From Tepidisphaeraceae bacterium (GTDB taxonomy: Bacteria > Planctomycetota > Phycisphaerae > Tepidisphaerales > Tepidisphaeraceae), in NCBI GenBank assembly GCA_035998445.1, contig DASYHQ010000008.1, positions 124,001 through 188,000 of the forward strand: a stretch of DNA of 64,000 nucleotides, read 5' to 3'. Made by a program: the position numbers and the translations under genes. The notes under the pieces were generated by a model. The model saw only the letters and a list, made by a program, of their open reading frames with translations, did not search any database and had not been told where the DNA came from. Below, piece after piece: positions 62,592 to 64,000 of the stretch; position 1 is the stretch's first letter, and every line of letters starts with the position of its first letter.

Positions 62592-64000
62592 CTACTCAAT
62601 CGGTTCTGGAATCGGCGTCTCCATCGGCCGGCGCCACAGCAGGTGAAGGCGCCAGTGGTCGTCGAGGCGCTCGGGGTAATCCAAGCGATAGTGCGCGCCG
62701 CGGCTCTCGGTGCGCGTGTAGGCGGCGGTGGTGACGAGGAAGCAGACCGTCAGCATGTTCTGCAACTCCCAACCCGCGACGGCGGCGGGTTGGCCGAGCG
62801 TCGTGGGGTTGAAGGTCTTGTCCATCACGTAGCGGCTCCAGAACGCGATGATCTCGCGCGTCTCGGTCAGGCGGTCGCCGTCGCGCTCAATGCCGACGTT
62901 GCGCCACATCACGCTGCGCAGGGAGCTCTTCACGTCGACGATGTCCAGCTCGGTCTTGTTGCTCTTGTCAATCTTGTATTCAAGGTGATGCGGGAACTTC
63001 ACGGCGTTTGCCGTCGCCTCGCGGGCGGCGTCCTCACCGGCGCGGGCGCCGAAGGTCAGACCTTCCAACAGCGAATTGCTTGCCAATCGATTGGCCCCGT
63101 GCAGGCCGCTGCAACTGGCTTCGCCGACGGCGTACAAACCGTTGAGGCTCGTGCGGCCCATCTCGTCGGCGTCCACACCGCCGATCATGTAGTGCGTCGC
63201 GGGGTGCGTGGGGATGAGGTCCTTGGCGGAGTCCAGTTCGAAGTCGGTCAGCAGCTTCTGCAACTGCGGGAAGCGCTCGCGGAACTTTGTTTGTTCCAGG
63301 TGTCGCGCGTCGAGGAAGACGTGCGTGAAGTGCGTGCGACGGATCTGTTCGACGATCGCCCGGCTGACCACGTCGCGCGGCGCGAGCTCGCCGTCCTTGT
63401 GGTAGTCGAACATGAAGCGGTAACCGTTGCGATCGACGAGGTACGCGCCCTCGCCGCGCACGGCTTCGGTGATCAATGCACGGCTGGCACCGGCGATGTA
63501 GAGCGTGGTGGGATGGAACTGCACCATCTCCATGTCCTGCAGTTTCGCCCCGGCGCGGTACGCCATCGCGTGACCGTCAGCGGTGGCGATCTTCGGATTC
63601 GTGCTTTCGCGATACAGCTGGCCCGCCCCGCCACTGGCCAAGATCGTCCGCTGGGCCCAGATGAGCGTTTCTTTGCCATCGATCAGCGCCAGTGCCCCTA
63701 CGCAACGGCCATCGTCGGTGACGAGGTCGATCGCGAAGGTGTTCTCGCTGATGCGGATGTTGTCGCTGGATCGCACCTTGCGGATGAGCGTCTGAGCCAT
63801 CTCCTTGCCCGTCGCGTCACCGTAGGCGTGCAGGATGCGCGCGTAGCTGTGGCCCCCTTCGAGGCCATAGGCCAAGTCGTACGCATTGCCGGCCTGCTTA
63901 TCGAAGTTCGCGCCCCACTGAAGCAGTTCGAGGACGCGCTTGGGCCCCTCTTCGACGGTGATGCGGACTGCCTCTTCATCGCACAATCCGACGCCAACGA
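62592..64000 (-). CDS. nadB: L-aspartate oxidase, cut by the right edge
   Basis: Most of a flavoenzyme that oxidises L-aspartate to iminosuccinate in NAD synthesis. The N-terminal FAD-binding motif lies beyond the window; the frame enters with GLCDEEAVRITVEEGP. Visible marks: LEGGHSYARILHAYGDATG, ILASGGAGQLYRESTNP, MEMVQFHPTTLYIAG, FLITEAVRGEG-like region, the catalytic THPATHYMIGGVDADE, and SGLHGANRLASNSLLEG for FAD. The C-terminal domain ends TTAAYTRTESRGAHYRLDYP, as in NadB (the RTESRG element binds the carboxylate). It is minus strand; nothing after the stop except a worn repeat and MgtC. NadB rather than succinate dehydrogenase is supported by the C-terminal motif. Confidence 0.95.
   Translation of the reverse strand, partial: VGVGLCDEEAVRITVEEGPKRVLELLQWGANFDKQAGNAYDLAYGLEGGHSYARILHAYGDATGKEMAQTLIRKVRSSDNIRISENTFAIDLVTDDGRCVGALALIDGKETLIWAQRTILASGGAGQLYRESTNPKIATADGHAMAYRAGAKLQDMEMVQFHPTTLYIAGASRALITEAVRGEGAYLVDRNGYRFMFDYHKDGELAPRDVVSRAIVEQIRRTHFTHVFLDARHLEQTKFRERFPQLQKLLTDFELDSAKDLIPTHPATHYMIGGVDADEMGRTSLNGLYAVGEASCSGLHGANRLASNSLLEGLTFGARAGEDAAREATANAVKFPHHLEYKIDKSNKTELDIVDVKSSLRSVMWRNVGIERDGDRLTETREIIAFWSRYVMDKTFNPTTLGQPAAVAGWELQNMLTVCFLVTTAAYTRTESRGAHYRLDYPERLDDHWRLHLLWRRPMETPIPEPIE

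Overview
The window looks like a GC-rich chromosomal segment from a planctomycete, most likely the class Phycisphaerae (inference). Supporting traits are prepilin-type proteins with the helix [12 protein letters not shown], two proteins ending in a PEP-CTERM sorting signal, a LacI-type sensor fused to an AraC DNA-binding domain, a response regulator with an excisionase-like HTH in front of its receiver, and many dispersed palindromic repeats. I saw no rRNA, tRNA, CRISPR array, transposase or phage gene.

Layout. 1-6.7 kb: an edge-truncated gene, a PEP-CTERM protein, a prepilin-like protein divergent from an AraC-type regulator, RidA, a HEAT/TPR protein, a small lipoprotein, and a Yip1-like membrane protein overlapping a methyltransferase. 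6.7-7.8 kb: repeats and a 49-residue membrane protein. 7.8-14.3 kb: an HDOD-GAF histidine kinase with a receiver-GAF partner, an ArsR/SRPBCC operon with an apparently leaderless promoter, an HTH-receiver protein and DUF4202. 14.5-23 kb: YggS, small membrane proteins, a YciG-like protein, and the E1 and E2 subunits of 2-oxoglutarate dehydrogenase. 23-30 kb: an FAD oxidoreductase, a GT39-like glycosyltransferase and MutS. 30.7-36 kb: a circularly permuted ATP-grasp / alpha-E / transglutaminase cluster. 36-43 kb: an M48 protease, a DUF559 nuclease between perfect inverted repeats, GyrB, a TPR protein and a two-domain PTPS/QueD protein. 43-50 kb: a PhoR/PhoB-like pair, a PduO-type adenosyltransferase, a YwaF-like membrane protein and DXS. 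50-55 kb: a small membrane protein plus prepilin operon, PurB and the second PEP-CTERM protein. 55-64 kb: a GH15 glucoamylase-like enzyme fused to a ferredoxin domain, a polysaccharide deacetylase, a C45-type hydrolase, a frameshifted B12/radical SAM gene, MgtC and NadB (cut by the right edge).

The most distinctive feature is the load of structured dispersed repeats, in at least six families. Family A is a 139-bp element with ~26-bp terminal inverted repeats. Family B is a GTCATCC-ended palindrome. Family C is a ~480-590 bp element with a boxA-like motif and a triple ATGGTGCA repeat. Family D is a CCCTCTCC palindrome. Family E is an ATTGGTCATTGG palindrome. Several smaller palindromes also occur. 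Many sit between cistrons of the same operon (sucA/sucB, ATP-grasp/alpha-E/transglutaminase, regulator/kinase). Two family D repeats bracket the DUF559 gene as a perfect 33-bp inverted repeat. The repeat-bracketed nuclease, the family A and C elements and the GH15-ferredoxin fusion are the best candidates for undescribed biology.
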